NCBI RefSeq assembly: GCF_023036475.1
Contig: NZ_JAJQKI010000002.1
Coordinates: forward strand, 62,001-126,000
DNA: 64,000 nt
Origin: Bacillus pinisoli
GTDB lineage: Bacteria; Bacillota; Bacilli; Bacillales; SA4
Direction of reading: 5' to 3'
A model generated the notes under the pieces. That model was not told the origin of the DNA. It was given only the letters and a program-made list of their open reading frames with translations, and ran no database searches. Numbering within the stretch: position 1 is the stretch's first letter; the number at the start of each line of letters is the position of its first letter. This document shows positions 33,609-42,660 of this stretch, piece after piece. The translations under genes were made by a program, and so were the position numbers.

Positions 33609-34637
33609 CTAACGATTCTGAAGTCTTCTAGAACCGGTTATATCCTTCAACTGCTGTTTCCAGAAATTTGATTTTGCTTCAACAAACGGTTGTGTTAGCT
33701 TTCTAATCAATCTACTTGATAACATCATCGTTAAAAACATCGACACAATTAGAAGAAGGAGTAATTGTTGGGACCTGTCAATTAAATGAACAAGCTCACT
33801 ACTTCTAAATAGTTTAACAAAAAAGCCATGAAGTAAATAAACGTATAGGGTACTCGTTCCCCATTTTGTGAAGAAAAGTCGTCTGGAGGGTACCAATGTT
33901 AGGAAGGCTAGCGTTGTCACAAATGACAAACTATATAGTGCCAAACGAATGATAGGACCAGAAACACCAAATGCCCCTAACATTTCATATGGTTTAGATC
34001 CAAATAACCATTGATAGTTAAAGTCAGATAAATAGTAAAACAGAGTAAAAGTAGATACCATGACTACGACTGAGATAAGCTTTACATGAAGTACCTTCAT
34101 GTTTTGAAAATGTTCTTGATTCAGATAGAAGCCCACAAGAAATAATGGGAAAAAGACAAAAGTACGAGACAAACTTAAAAAGCTATTTATTTCATTAATA
34201 TATCCAACTCCTAAACCAAGAATTAATGATAATACAATCGCAGCATAAGCTTGTAGTTTTGTGAAGACATATATCATACAATTCCAACAAAACAAGCTAA
34301 TCAGAAACCATAGTGACCAGTGAGGGTCCAATGGATTGAGAGAGGATAACTCTTCACCTTTTATGACGTAATAAAAAAAGGAGTATATGCCTTGAAATAT
34401 TAAATAAGGTAAGATTAATTTTTTCGCAACTTTTTGTAGATACCCCTTTTGGTTAAATCCTTTTGCAAAGAAACCTGAAATAAGGATAAAAGCTGGCATA
34501 TGAAAAACATAAATGGAATGATAAAGAGTTAAGATGATCTTGTTTGTTTCAATAAAAGACTGAATCAAATGACCAAACACCACTAAGAAAATTAGCAAAA
34601 ACTTGGCATTGTCGTAGTATGCATTTCGTGAACTCAT
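33609..34637 (-). CDS. Membrane acyltransferase family 3 protein
   Basis: A 342-residue integral membrane protein with about ten hydrophobic segments of the acyltransferase-3 type, related to fucose 4-O-acetylase-like proteins. The conserved N-terminal AYYDNAKFLLIFLVVFGHLIQS includes the catalytic His, and FHMPAFILISGFFAKG follows. It probably O-acetylates a cell-surface glycan. ATG at 34637 has GGAGG upstream. The R1 cluster lies directly before it, so its promoter may be within or between those repeats. Confidence 0.82.
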   Translation of the reverse strand: MSSRNAYYDNAKFLLIFLVVFGHLIQSFIETNKIILTLYHSIYVFHMPAFILISGFFAKGFNQKGYLQKVAKKLILPYLIFQGIYSFFYYVIKGEELSSLNPLDPHWSLWFLISLFCWNCMIYVFTKLQAYAAIVLSLILGLGVGYINEINSFLSLSRTFVFFPLFLVGFYLNQEHFQNMKVLHVKLISVVVMVSTFTLFYYLSDFNYQWLFGSKPYEMLGAFGVSGPIIRLALYSLSFVTTLAFLTLVPSRRLFFTKWGTSTLYVYLLHGFFVKLFRSSELVHLIDRSQQLLLLLIVSMFLTMMLSSRLIRKLTQPFVEAKSNFWKQQLKDITGSRRLQNR

Positions 34638-34662
34638 GATGACCTCCACTGTTTTTTAATAA

Positions 34663-34916
34663 GGCGCTTTCGACTAATCAAGACCTATGTCTACTTTAGA
34701 AGCGATACGAACTTGGATTCGAAAAAGCAACAATAAATATAAAATAGCTGTTTTTGTAAAGATTGCTACTCCTGTAAAATTTTCAGTGCTTTAGATAGAG
34801 AGAGTTGTCTATTCTAACGATAAATATGGCATTTTATCGTTTAGAATAAGCTATACTGCAGATAAAGTAGTCTAAAAAGCAACTAAGTTTTAGAAAAAAG
34901 CCTATAAAATACAGCC
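34663..34916 (-). mobile_element. R1 repeat (outer, short form) interrupted by a second R1 copy
   Basis: The outer element runs 34663-34745 and resumes at 34911-34916. In minus orientation it reads GGCTGT..ATTTTATATTTATTG TTGCTTTTTCG..., ending AGCGCC, and is about 89 bases without the insert, like the 84-bp copy at 18951. Its flanks TTTAATAA (34655-34662) and TTTAGTAA (34917-34924) match at 7 of 8 positions. Its sequence is more diverged than that of the insert, as expected of an older copy. Confidence 0.75.
34746..34902 (+). mobile_element. R1 repeat (inner, nested), 157 bp
   Basis: A plus-oriented copy beginning AGCTGTTTTTG and ending AAAGCAACTAAG, TTTTAGAAAAAAGCC, with AGAGAGAGTTGTCTATTCTAA inside. 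It is bounded by a perfect direct repeat TATAAAAT (34738-34745 and 34903-34910) that is part of the outer R1 copy's terminal repeat. This shows insertion of one element into another. Confidence 0.85.
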
Positions 34917-35019
34917 TTTAGTAAATAACTTTTCGTATGAACAGGTTTCGATAACTACAGCAGAGGTACGACCGCTTGTAATTGCTTCGTAACAGTTTTG
35001 TAAAATAGTAAAATAAAAA

Positions 35020-35059
35020 AAGCAGTATTCGTATGGATTGTTGCTTTCGCAAAAACAGA
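35020..35059 (+). mobile_element. R1 left-end fragment
   Basis: AGCAGTATTCGTATGGATTG then TTGCTTTCGCAAAAA matches the left terminal 35 bases of R1. The remainder of the element is absent. It lies 104 bases right of the nested pair. Confidence 0.6.
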
Positions 35060-35067
35060 AAACAAAA

Positions 35068-35103
35068 AACACCAATGGGCCAGAATTACCTAACCCATTG
35101 ATG
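35068..35103 (-). terminator. Terminator after the histidine kinase
   Basis: ATCAATGGG/CCCATTGGT stem with a larger loop, followed on the minus strand by GTTTTTTGTTTT. It adjoins the stop codon at 35105. Confidence 0.8.
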
Positions 35104-35104
35104 C

Positions 35105-36508
35105 TTATATAATCGGAAATTTTACGATAAAAGAGGATCCTACTTCTTCTTTATTTGATACAGAAATGGTGCCTTTATATTTCTTTACTAGTCTTTTGGC
35201 TATTGCAAGGCCTAGACCTGTTCCACCCATATCCCTACTTCTAGCTTTATCTACCCGGTAAAAGCGGTGGAAAATTTTTTCCTTTTCAAGATGCGATATC
35301 CCAATTCCATAATCTTTAACTTCAAGTACAATAGAATTTTCCTCTTTAAGAACCTTTACATTTATGCGTTGATCCTCGAGTGAATACTTAACAGCATTAT
35401 CCAATAAAATTAATAAAATTTGTTCGAGATGATGCTTAGAGATTTGGACCTGTTGATGACCGAATACCTCAGTATGACAAGTAATCTCAAATTCAGGATG
35501 AAGTACTGAAAATGATTTAGTAAGCTGTTCAATAACCTCTGTTATCTCGATTGGCTTAATATCTATTTCTTCTATTACTGCTTCAGACCTTGTTAGATCA
35601 AGTAGCTCGACAATCAACTTTTGTAACCGATTAATCTCTGTCTTACATACTTCAAGTGACTCTTCTAAAACTTCCGGGTCATGTTTCCCCCATCTATTTA
35701 GAAGGGAGAGATGGCCATCTATAACTGCAATAGGTGTTCTTAGCTCATGAGATGCATCTTCAACAAATTGTTTTTGCCCTTGTAAAGTATCTTCAACCCT
35801 TTCCAACATTTCATTAAAAATCTTGGTCAGCTCTTTAAATTCATCCTCGTGTTTTGATTCCTTCACTCTTGTTTGAAAGCCTTCTTCTTTAATTTTCATA
35901 ATGTCTTCATTGAGCTCTTTAATAGGATTAATATACTGTCTTGAAATAATAATTCCACTAACGATGCTAATTAAAATAGTGGCGGACGCAAAACCAATGG
36001 TAATTAGTAAGATGATATGGATTAAATCTTGGAAGGAAGTTAAATTTCTAACTACCTCTACAGTCCCTTGAAAAGATCTAGTATTTACATGCTCCCATGT
36101 TACAAGGTAGTCATCACCTTTATATCGAAATTGTTCAATTCCTTCTATGGTCGGATAATCAGCTGGGGCAAGTTGTTGTTGAAACTCATTCGACACAGAG
36201 ATTACGATATTATGGTTTCTATCTAATATTCTGATGACCTGGTGCTTATCATTTAGTTTTAACAAAACATTTTCTAGATCCCTTATGTGAATATCTTGAT
36301 TTGGTCGATTGACTTGCTGATAGTATGCAGCAACCTCATCACGAGTCTTAATTACCGCTTCTCTCTCCTGATCTAGCAACCAATTATATAGAATTTCATA
36401 TTGTGCGATACTAAATAGGATGAAAGTTAGAAACATAAGAAAAGAGCTCGAAAAGGTCAGTCTCCATTTGAGTGGGATGTTTTGAAATAATTGAAGGAAC
36501 CTATTCAT
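35105..36508 (-). CDS. Sensor histidine kinase (ArlS/YkoH-like)
   Basis: A 467-residue membrane histidine kinase: first membrane helix at about residues 13-33 ([16 protein letters not shown]), an extracytoplasmic sensor domain to about 160, a second helix ([19 protein letters not shown]), HAMP, HisKA with [20 protein letters not shown] (phospho-His), and HATPase with DNAVKYS and [13 protein letters not shown]. The H-box is closest to the ArlS/YkoH group. Its ATG overlaps the response regulator stop by four bases. The signal may be membrane or secretion stress, in view of the nearby htrA, but this is inference. Confidence 0.9.
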   Translation of the reverse strand: MNRFLQLFQNIPLKWRLTFSSSFLMFLTFILFSIAQYEILYNWLLDQEREAVIKTRDEVAAYYQQVNRPNQDIHIRDLENVLLKLNDKHQVIRILDRNHNIVISVSNEFQQQLAPADYPTIEGIEQFRYKGDDYLVTWEHVNTRSFQGTVEVVRNLTSFQDLIHIILLITIGFASATILISIVSGIIISRQYINPIKELNEDIMKIKEEGFQTRVKESKHEDEFKELTKIFNEMLERVEDTLQGQKQFVEDASHELRTPIAVIDGHLSLLNRWGKHDPEVLEESLEVCKTEINRLQKLIVELLDLTRSEAVIEEIDIKPIEITEVIEQLTKSFSVLHPEFEITCHTEVFGHQQVQISKHHLEQILLILLDNAVKYSLEDQRINVKVLKEENSIVLEVKDYGIGISHLEKEKIFHRFYRVDKARSRDMGGTGLGLAIAKRLVKKYKGTISVSNKEEVGSSFIVKFPII

Positions 36509-37182
36509 GTTCTCATCACGTAACCAGTTCCACGTACAGTTTGGATATAACTATCGGTAGCACCTGAATCAATTTTATTTCTTAAGTAGCGAATATAGAC
36601 ATCTACCACATTTGTTTCCACTTCTGTTTCATAACCCCAAACCTTATTTAATAACACTTCACGGCTCAACACGATATTTTGATTCACCATCAGTATATAC
36701 AACAGTTCATATTCACGTTTAGTTAGATCAATATTTTGACCATTTTTCAGAACTTGTCTTGCTTGTACTTTTAACATCAAGTCACGAAAAGTTACTATTT
36801 CTTCATCACCGTCTGAAATGGTAGATGACCTTCTAAGCATTGCACGTATTCTAGCTAATAATTCTTCAATGGCAAATGGCTTTGATATATAATCGTCCGC
36901 CCCGCTATCTAAACCAGACACCCGGTCCATCACACTATCTCTGGCTGTAATCATAATGATCGGTGTGGCTTTACTTGTTCTAATTCTTCTGCAAACTTCA
37001 ATGCCATTTAACTGCGGAAGCATTAAATCTAGCAATATACAATCCCAATCTTCCTCTAGTGCTTTTTCAAGACCCAAACGGCCATTATCTGCTGTACTGA
37101 CACTATATCCTTCATGCTTTAGTTCTAATTCTAGGAATCGAGTGATGTTCTTTTCGTCTTCTATAATCAATATTTTCTTCAT
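36505..37182 (-). CDS. OmpR-family response regulator (ArlR/YkoG-like)
   Basis: A 225-residue response regulator: receiver domain with IIEDEKN acidic pair, phospho-Asp in [12 protein letters not shown] near residue 51, TARDS, and [19 protein letters not shown], then a winged-helix DNA-binding domain ([13 protein letters not shown], and [14 protein letters not shown] near the C-terminus). ATG at 37182 is nine bases after GGAG; the ORF opens two codons earlier. It is transcribed with the kinase. htrA lies upstream on the same strand but is separated by a strong terminator. Confidence 0.92.
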   Translation of the reverse strand: MKKILIIEDEKNITRFLELELKHEGYSVSTADNGRLGLEKALEEDWDCILLDLMLPQLNGIEVCRRIRTSKATPIIMITARDSVMDRVSGLDSGADDYISKPFAIEELLARIRAMLRRSSTISDGDEEIVTFRDLMLKVQARQVLKNGQNIDLTKREYELLYILMVNQNIVLSREVLLNKVWGYETEVETNVVDVYIRYLRNKIDSGATDSYIQTVRGTGYVMRT

Positions 37183-37250
37183 AATCACCGGCTCCTTTTT
37201 TTACTCTTATAATAGTATGAGTTGATGATATTTGAAAAGAAGAAACCGAA

Positions 37251-37283
37251 AGAAAGAGCTATCTCCTTCAGATAGCTCTTTCT
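37251..37283 (-). terminator. Terminator after htrA
   Basis: Fourteen-base perfect arms AGAAAGAGCTATCT/AGATAGCTCTTTCT with a CCTTC loop. It separates htrA from the two-component genes. The T run is interrupted, so part of the transcription may read through. Confidence 0.85.
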
Positions 37284-37288
37284 AGAGT

Positions 37289-38485
37289 TTAGGATTGACT
37301 TGGAATTTCTTCCAGCTTCATGGTTGCTACTTTCTTTTCTCCGTTACGATAATACGTAATGTTCATCTCTTCTCCAACTTGCTTTTGTAGGTATAAAAAC
37401 TTACGGAGTTCCACTACCGTTTTAATTTTTTGACCATCTAGCTCGGTAATGACATCCATTTCTTGTAAGCCTGCCTTTTCGGCTGGCGAACCTGTGCCAA
37501 TTTGATCAATAAACACTCCTTCTGTTACTCCTTCTGGTAAATGGAAAGTTTGCTGCCAATGATAGCTCGCTACATCAGACAAGGAACGAGTTGCCACTCC
37601 TAAATATGGCCGTTTTACTTTACCATGTAGCTCAAGACTTTCAATAATTGGCTCTGCAATTGAAATCGGAATAGAAAAGCCAATACCTTCAACTGCAGTT
37701 TGATTAATTTTCATTGAGTTAATCCCGACAACATCCCCATTTACATTTATTAAAGCACCACCGCTATTCCCTGGATTGATCGCTGCATCTGTTTGAATAA
37801 CATCCGCCTCCCAATCAGCCTCTCCATCTTGGTTCAAGTCAACTGGAATGGACCGATCCAAACCACTAATAATACCCTGTGTAACCGATCCTGAAAATTC
37901 AAGCCCTAACGGATTACCAATTGCTATGACTGGTTCCCCAAGCTTAAGAGATTCAGAGGATGCAAATGTCGCAACATGTTCAGCCTTTGTACCATCAATT
38001 TCAATAACTGCCAGGTCCATAAATATGTCACTGCCTAGTAACTTCCCCTCTACTCTGTTGCCATCTTCTAAACTTATTTCTATTTTATTAGCCCCCTCAA
38101 TGACATGGGCATTTGTGACAACGTACGCTTTACCATTTTCATTTTTGTAAATAACACCAGAACCAGTTCCGGCTTCTTTATCCGGTTCAAGCATGCGATT
38201 ATTCTGAATATTAATGACTCCTACCACCGCTCCACTAGCTTTTTCAATTGCTTTTGTTATATCGGTTTCCACATTGACACTTACTGTTTCAAACGAATTC
38301 CCCATTGCTGCTACATTTTCTTGTTCACTAACGGTAGGTTCGGTTTTCCCTTCAAAGATTGGTGAGACCGCCATTAACGTAATGATTGAGCCTATACATC
38401 CACCAATCACAGTTGAAACAAAAACATTAGGAGAACTTTTTTTTGTTTTTGATCTAGTTTCAATATGTTCATCATAGTATCCCAT
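37289..38485 (-). CDS. HtrA-type membrane-anchored serine protease
   Basis: A protein of about 398 residues: short cytoplasmic N-terminus (MGYYDEHIETRSKTKKSSP), one membrane helix (TVIGGCIGSIITLMAV), trypsin-like domain with the catalytic triad His in VTNAHVIEG, Asp in MDLAVIEI and Ser in INPGNSGGALIN, and a C-terminal PDZ domain (ending KVATMKLEE). It degrades misfolded proteins at the cell surface. ATG at 38485 (AAGGAG nine bases upstream) is preferred over the open frame to 38521. The neighbouring two-component system recalls the CssRS-HtrA stress pair of bacilli. A phased repeat array lies upstream. Confidence 0.9.
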   Translation of the reverse strand: MGYYDEHIETRSKTKKSSPNVFVSTVIGGCIGSIITLMAVSPIFEGKTEPTVSEQENVAAMGNSFETVSVNVETDITKAIEKASGAVVGVINIQNNRMLEPDKEAGTGSGVIYKNENGKAYVVTNAHVIEGANKIEISLEDGNRVEGKLLGSDIFMDLAVIEIDGTKAEHVATFASSESLKLGEPVIAIGNPLGLEFSGSVTQGIISGLDRSIPVDLNQDGEADWEADVIQTDAAINPGNSGGALINVNGDVVGINSMKINQTAVEGIGFSIPISIAEPIIESLELHGKVKRPYLGVATRSLSDVASYHWQQTFHLPEGVTEGVFIDQIGTGSPAEKAGLQEMDVITELDGQKIKTVVELRKFLYLQKQVGEEMNITYYRNGEKKVATMKLEEIPSQS

Positions 38486-38590
38486 ATTACATAACTCCTT
38501 TTTGATCTCTTTGTTATACATAATGTACCGTTTGCATCTTAAAGAAACCTGAAAAGAACATTAAAATTTGATGAGAATTTTGTTTTTTTC

Positions 38591-38720
38591 GCTGCACAAA
38601 CCACTTACGCACGTATTTGAGGAATATCTGCACAGTTTTAAAGTTTTATGCACGTTTTTTAAATTTTCTACACGAATCTCAAACTGTTCTGCACACATTT
38701 TCAACTATCTGCACAACACT
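38591..38720. repeat. Array of seven ~20.5-bp imperfect repeats
   Basis: Seven units resembling TCTGCACANTTTTNAAA follow each other, with the CAC core at 38595, 38610, 38631, 38651, 38671, 38692 and 38712. After the first interval (15) the spacing is 21, 20, 20, 21 and 20, that is two helical turns. The array fills the gap between the htrA promoter region and the tag stop codon. Possible roles are a multi-site protein-binding region or a decayed tandem repeat. Confidence 0.75.
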
Positions 38721-39279
38721 ATCTATTCTTTTTATAACAATGACAAGATACAACATGATCATTGACCATACCCACTGCCTGCATAAAGGCATAACAAATG
38801 GTGCTACCTACAAATTTAAAACCACGCTTTTTTAAGTCTTTACTTAATTTATCACTGATTGACGTAGTTGCAGGAACTTCTGCTAAACTCTCAAAATGAT
38901 TTTGAATAGGTTTACCATTAACAAATGACCATATGTACACAGAAAATGACCCAAACTCTTCTAACACTTTAAAATATGCATGCGCATTACCCACGACCGC
39001 CTTTATCTTTAAGCGATTTCTTACAATCCCTTCGTTTTGGAATAGCTCTTCAATTTTCTTTTCATCATAGGTGACAATGATTTCAGGGTTAAAACCATCA
39101 AATGCTTGTCTATAATTTTCTCGTTTTTTTAAGATCGTAATCCAACTTAATCCTGCCTGTGCCCCTTCAAGATTCAGTAATTCAAACAGTAGCCGATCAT
39201 CATGAACAGGTACCCCCCACTCATGATCGTGATAGTCAATATATATAGGATCTTCCGTTACCCAGCCACATCTCTCCAT
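38719..39279 (-). CDS. tag: DNA-3-methyladenine glycosylase I
   Basis: A 186-residue TagI-type base-excision repair enzyme that removes 3-methyladenine. MERCGWVTEDPIYIDYHDHEWG at the start and the C-terminal H..C.CYKK give the zinc-snap Cys/His set (C3 and VSCHC); EGAQAGLSWITILKKRENYRQAF, and FKFVGSTICYAFMQAVGMVNDH are family signatures. ATG at 39279 lies behind AAGGTGG. It is a single gene. Confidence 0.94.
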   Translation of the reverse strand: MERCGWVTEDPIYIDYHDHEWGVPVHDDRLLFELLNLEGAQAGLSWITILKKRENYRQAFDGFNPEIIVTYDEKKIEELFQNEGIVRNRLKIKAVVGNAHAYFKVLEEFGSFSVYIWSFVNGKPIQNHFESLAEVPATTSISDKLSKDLKKRGFKFVGSTICYAFMQAVGMVNDHVVSCHCYKKNR

Positions 39280-39332
39280 ATGTACCACCTTTTAAGATTT
39301 TACTTTCATCATATTCTTTTTTGCCCTACAAA

Positions 39333-39374
39333 TAAAGGAGACTTACTTTCATTTAAGAAAATAAGTCTCCTTTA
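39333..39374. terminator. Long bidirectional terminator between tag and ATP-grasp genes
   Basis: TAAAGGAGACTTA and TAAGTCTCCTTTA form a 13-pair stem, continued by TTTC/GAAA after a one-base mismatch. It lies just past the stop of the ATP-grasp gene on the minus strand. Confidence 0.85.
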
Positions 39375-39377
39375 TTA

Positions 39378-40331
39378 CTAACCAACTAAAGATCCTTTAA
39401 CTATTTCCAGCTCATCTCGTAAAAACTTAGCTAGTTCTAGCATTCCAAATTTACCCGCTACCTGTTCGGCTTCAGGATTGTAGTTCGTATTTGTATTGAC
39501 ATCATACGTGAAAATTTCACCTTCACTATTTCGTATGAATTCAATTCCAGCTACTTGAATTTGATTCACAGCAAGGAAGGTTTCAAACTTTTCAATAATC
39601 GGATCATTGAATCCTTCGATGATTTGAAACTTTGGCTTTGTTTCCACTTCTTCACCAACTGGACAGAATAGGTCACCGATTTGGCATGCCTCAGCAGGAC
39701 AAAGCTCAAATCCTTCCGACGTGTCCACTCTAACTGCATATTGAAAGTTCCCACCAACAAACTCACAACGCGTAATAGAACTGTCTGGTGATTGGATATA
39801 CTCTTGCACTAAAGTAATGCCATCTATTGGTTCTTCAAATTGATCACTTCTCACATAGTTTTCAACTGCACTTACACTATCAAAGAGTTGAACACCAAGA
39901 CCTTTTCCAGCACGATTATGTTTTGTGATAATTTTTTGACCATCAAATCTTTTAGCAGCTTCTATTATTTGTTCTTTCCCAGCAGCTGCCACAGTCCTTG
40001 GTGTGCGAATACCCAATTGGTTTAAAGCCATATATTGCTGAAGCTTACTAAGTTCAAGCTGTAGTGCTCGAGTTCCATTAAAAACTTTTCGTCCATGTTT
40101 TTCTAACCATGCAAGAACTCCTGCCGTATGTTCAGGTGCATAACGGTGGCCTCTTGTATGAGAGGAAGCACTCATCCTACTATAAAAAACACCCTCTGGC
40201 GGTTCAGCGCTTAAATCAACTAGGCCATTAGCCATATGCCAAACCTCATATGGTAAAGCTAGTTCATCTAATCTTCTCGTCAAATGAATCGTCCATTCAT
40301 CGTTCTCGTGTATAACATAAATCTTTTCCAT
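39378..40331 (-). CDS. ATP-grasp domain protein (RimK-like ligase)
   Basis: A 317-residue ATP-grasp enzyme of the alpha-L-glutamate ligase (RimK) type. LELSKLQQYMALNQLGIRTPRT begins the ATP-grasp fold, KIITKHNRAGKGLGVQLF is the ATP-binding loop, and EFIRNSEGEIFTYDVNTNTNYN holds the Mg-binding acidic/Asn residues. It should join a carboxylate to an amine by way of an acyl phosphate; the substrates are unknown. It starts 21 bases after the SfnG-like gene and ends at a terminator, so the two form a two-gene operon. Confidence 0.8.
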   Translation of the reverse strand: MEKIYVIHENDEWTIHLTRRLDELALPYEVWHMANGLVDLSAEPPEGVFYSRMSASSHTRGHRYAPEHTAGVLAWLEKHGRKVFNGTRALQLELSKLQQYMALNQLGIRTPRTVAAAGKEQIIEAAKRFDGQKIITKHNRAGKGLGVQLFDSVSAVENYVRSDQFEEPIDGITLVQEYIQSPDSSITRCEFVGGNFQYAVRVDTSEGFELCPAEACQIGDLFCPVGEEVETKPKFQIIEGFNDPIIEKFETFLAVNQIQVAGIEFIRNSEGEIFTYDVNTNTNYNPEAEQVAGKFGMLELAKFLRDELEIVKGSLVG

Positions 40332-40352
40332 GTGGTGACTCTCCTCTTTAGT

Positions 40353-41405
40353 TTACTTTTTCAATAATGCTGCTCTCTTCTCTTCTACTAATGGCATAAC
40401 TGTTTTAGCAAAGCGTTCCATTTCCTCATATTGAGGAGAAAATTGCATTAATAATAAGTCAAGACCTGCTTGTTCATATTGCAAGATACGATTTGCAATT
40501 TGTTCTGGCGTTCCAATTAATTGAGGACGAAGCCCACGATTAGATACGGAATAATCCTGAAGTTTTATCTCTTGCTCGAGGTGTGACTTACTAGTAAAGT
40601 CTTTATACCCCGCATAAGCGCTGCCTTCCTTAACATTTGTAATACGAGCAAGTTCTTGCTGTGCCTCCTCCTCTGTATCACGACAAATTACATAAGCGGC
40701 CATCCCAAAACTTCCAAATTCCGGAAGAGCTAATTTATTTCTTCTCTCTTTCATATCCCGAATTTTAGCAGCTATTTCTTCAACACTACCGCCATGCATC
40801 ACATAAGAGTCACAAGTTTCAGCAATTGTTTGTTTACCTGCCTCACTCTCTCCACCTGCATAGAGAATTGGATTTGGTCGTTGAACCGGCTTTGGATGTA
40901 ACTTAGCATTTTGAATATTGTAATAGTTCCCGTTATACGTAAATGTATCTTTTGTCCATAGTCCTTTTAATACATCAATGAATTCTTTTGTACGTGCATA
41001 TCGTTCATCATGCTCAGTGAAGATTCCGTTATATTGTCGTGCTTCTTCTTCCCACCATGCCGATACCACATTTAAAGTGAATCTTCCGTTTGAAAGTGCA
41101 TCAATATTTGCTGTCATCTTAGCTGCAACAGCTGGATTATGAAAGCCTGGTCTTATGGCAGTCATAATTTCAATTTTATTAGTAACGGCAGCTAAAGCAG
41201 CGGCAGTTGTCCAAGCTTCTAATGAATCATGTTCGGGACCTTTTATATCGTTTAAGTACAGTTCAGCAATTAAAGTCGTATCGAATCCCCACTCTTCTGC
41301 TGATTTAATGACTTTTTTGGCATATTCAAAAGTTGTAGGCATATTTTCATCTTCCACATTACGTAGCCAGCCTCCAAAGATCGGCAACCAAAATCCATAT
41401 TTCAT
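40353..41405 (-). CDS. LLM class flavin-dependent monooxygenase, SfnG (dimethylsulfone monooxygenase)-like
   Basis: A 350-residue luciferase-like monooxygenase using reduced FMN. The start MKYGFWLPIFGGWLRN, ELYLNDIKGPEHDSLEAW, LNVVSAWWEEEARQYN, LYAGGESEAGKQTIAE and DYSVSNRGLRPQLIGTPEQI match the SfnG/SsuD group, which cleaves C-S bonds of sulfones or sulfonates. No flavin reductase or sulfonate transporter is adjacent; instead an ATP-grasp gene follows. ATG at 41405 has GAGGGAGACG upstream; the frame opens at 41423. Confidence 0.8.
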   Translation of the reverse strand: MKYGFWLPIFGGWLRNVEDENMPTTFEYAKKVIKSAEEWGFDTTLIAELYLNDIKGPEHDSLEAWTTAAALAAVTNKIEIMTAIRPGFHNPAVAAKMTANIDALSNGRFTLNVVSAWWEEEARQYNGIFTEHDERYARTKEFIDVLKGLWTKDTFTYNGNYYNIQNAKLHPKPVQRPNPILYAGGESEAGKQTIAETCDSYVMHGGSVEEIAAKIRDMKERRNKLALPEFGSFGMAAYVICRDTEEEAQQELARITNVKEGSAYAGYKDFTSKSHLEQEIKLQDYSVSNRGLRPQLIGTPEQIANRILQYEQAGLDLLLMQFSPQYEEMERFAKTVMPLVEEKRAALLKK

Positions 41406-41622
41406 TTTTCTCGTCTCCCTCAAATGAATTTACAAGCCATTGAAGTTAGCAATTTTTCTTTATACTATTCTTAAAATCTACTGTTTTGTTAATCTCAAGT
41501 AAACATACCACAAAACTTGGTTTTAAACAATTAATCAGATTCACTATTTAATACGTATTTACCTTGCCTTCTTATGGATTTTTCACTACTATTAATTTAA
41601 TTAAAAATTTGAGGAGTTTATG

Positions 41623-42540
41623 ATGAAGATACCTATATACATTCTTTCTGGTTTTTTAGGTGCTGGAAAAACGACATTACTTAAAAACATATTAATTCAA
41701 GAAAAAAATAAAGACCGCAAAGTAGCCGTTCTTATGAATGAGCTAGGCGAGGTGTCCATAGATTCAGATGCAGTTGATGGGGAGACACCTTTAAAAGAAC
41801 TTTTAAACGGTTGTGTATGCTGTACCATACAAGGTCAATTAGAAGCACAGCTTCAAGAGCTGATTACCCTCCACCAACTGGATGCAATCTATATTGAAAC
41901 AACCGGAGTAGCTCATCCCATTGAGGTCGTAGATGCTTGTATGTCTCCAATATTGGTTGAAAAAATTCATGTTGAATCTGTCATTAGTTTAATAGATGCT
42001 AAGCGTTGGAGAGACCGAAAATCACTAAGCCCACAGCTTCAATCATTAATTATCGAACAGGTAAGACATGCGGATGTCCTCCTTCTTAACAAAGTGGATG
42101 AACTATCGGAAGTAATTCAAGGTCAATTAGCATTTGAGGTTCAGCAGATTAATCCTTATGCAAAATTACTTTTCACAACTTTTGCATCCATAAATATTAA
42201 AGATTTCCAAGGAATTGAGAGAAAAGAAAAAGAAGCACACCAAGAACTCCGTGTTGACAAACAATTAAAATTAAAGACTTTTGTTTATAAATTCCAAAAA
42301 CCTGTTGACTTTGACATATTTGAAAACTGGCTCAGAAGGATGCCTGATCAAATATACAGGATAAAGGGGTATATAAGATTTACACACTCTGACACTTTAT
42401 ATTTATTTCAGTATTCTTACGGCATGCCAATTTATATGAAGGAATTAGTTAAGATTCCAACTAACCTTGTTTTTATCGGCGAACAACTCCCTGTTTCTGA
42501 CATACGTCAACAACTTCAGGAAATGGAAGAACAATCATAG
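41623..42540 (+). CDS. G3E family GTPase (CobW/YciC-type metallochaperone)
   Basis: A 305-residue G3E GTPase. SGFLGAGKTTLLKNIL is Walker A near residue 9, LLNGCVCCTI the metal-binding GCxCC motif near 65, ETTGVAHP near 90, and LLNKVDE the NKxD guanine motif; a CobW C-terminal domain follows (VYKFQKPVDFDIFENWLRRMPDQIYRIKG split over that region). It probably delivers zinc or another metal to a client protein. Two ATGs adjoin; 41623 is six bases after GAGGAG. No clear Zur box was found upstream. It is a lone gene. Confidence 0.85.
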   Translation: MKIPIYILSGFLGAGKTTLLKNILIQEKNKDRKVAVLMNELGEVSIDSDAVDGETPLKELLNGCVCCTIQGQLEAQLQELITLHQLDAIYIETTGVAHPIEVVDACMSPILVEKIHVESVISLIDAKRWRDRKSLSPQLQSLIIEQVRHADVLLLNKVDELSEVIQGQLAFEVQQINPYAKLLFTTFASINIKDFQGIERKEKEAHQELRVDKQLKLKTFVYKFQKPVDFDIFENWLRRMPDQIYRIKGYIRFTHSDTLYLFQYSYGMPIYMKELVKIPTNLVFIGEQLPVSDIRQQLQEMEEQS

Positions 42541-42650
42541 ATAAAAGTTAACTTCGTTTTATTTCACTTGGTAGTACGATGTCCCATGCTTTGTATGGAG
42601 AGAGATTTTTTAGTTATAACAGTCTAAACAACAATGTTTTAGAAAAGGGT
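42541..42650 (+). mobile_element. R1 repeat, degenerate copy
   Basis: CACTTGGTAGTAC, GGAGAGAGATTTTTTAG and AACAACAATGTTTTAGAAAAGGG keep the middle and right end of R1 in order. The left end is unrecognisable and the right end has lost its GCC. It lies in the gap between the G3E GTPase and the helD terminator. Confidence 0.6.
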
Positions 42651-42660
42651 ATAAACAAAA

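Noticed and set aside
38591..38720. CRISPR array
   Set aside because: Units of 20-21 bp are contiguous and imperfect, without distinct spacers, and no cas genes are present.
41424..41619. Zur box before the G3E GTPase gene or S-box before the SfnG-like gene
   Set aside because: No palindromic TCGTAAT-type site and no S-box blocks are visible in this stretch.
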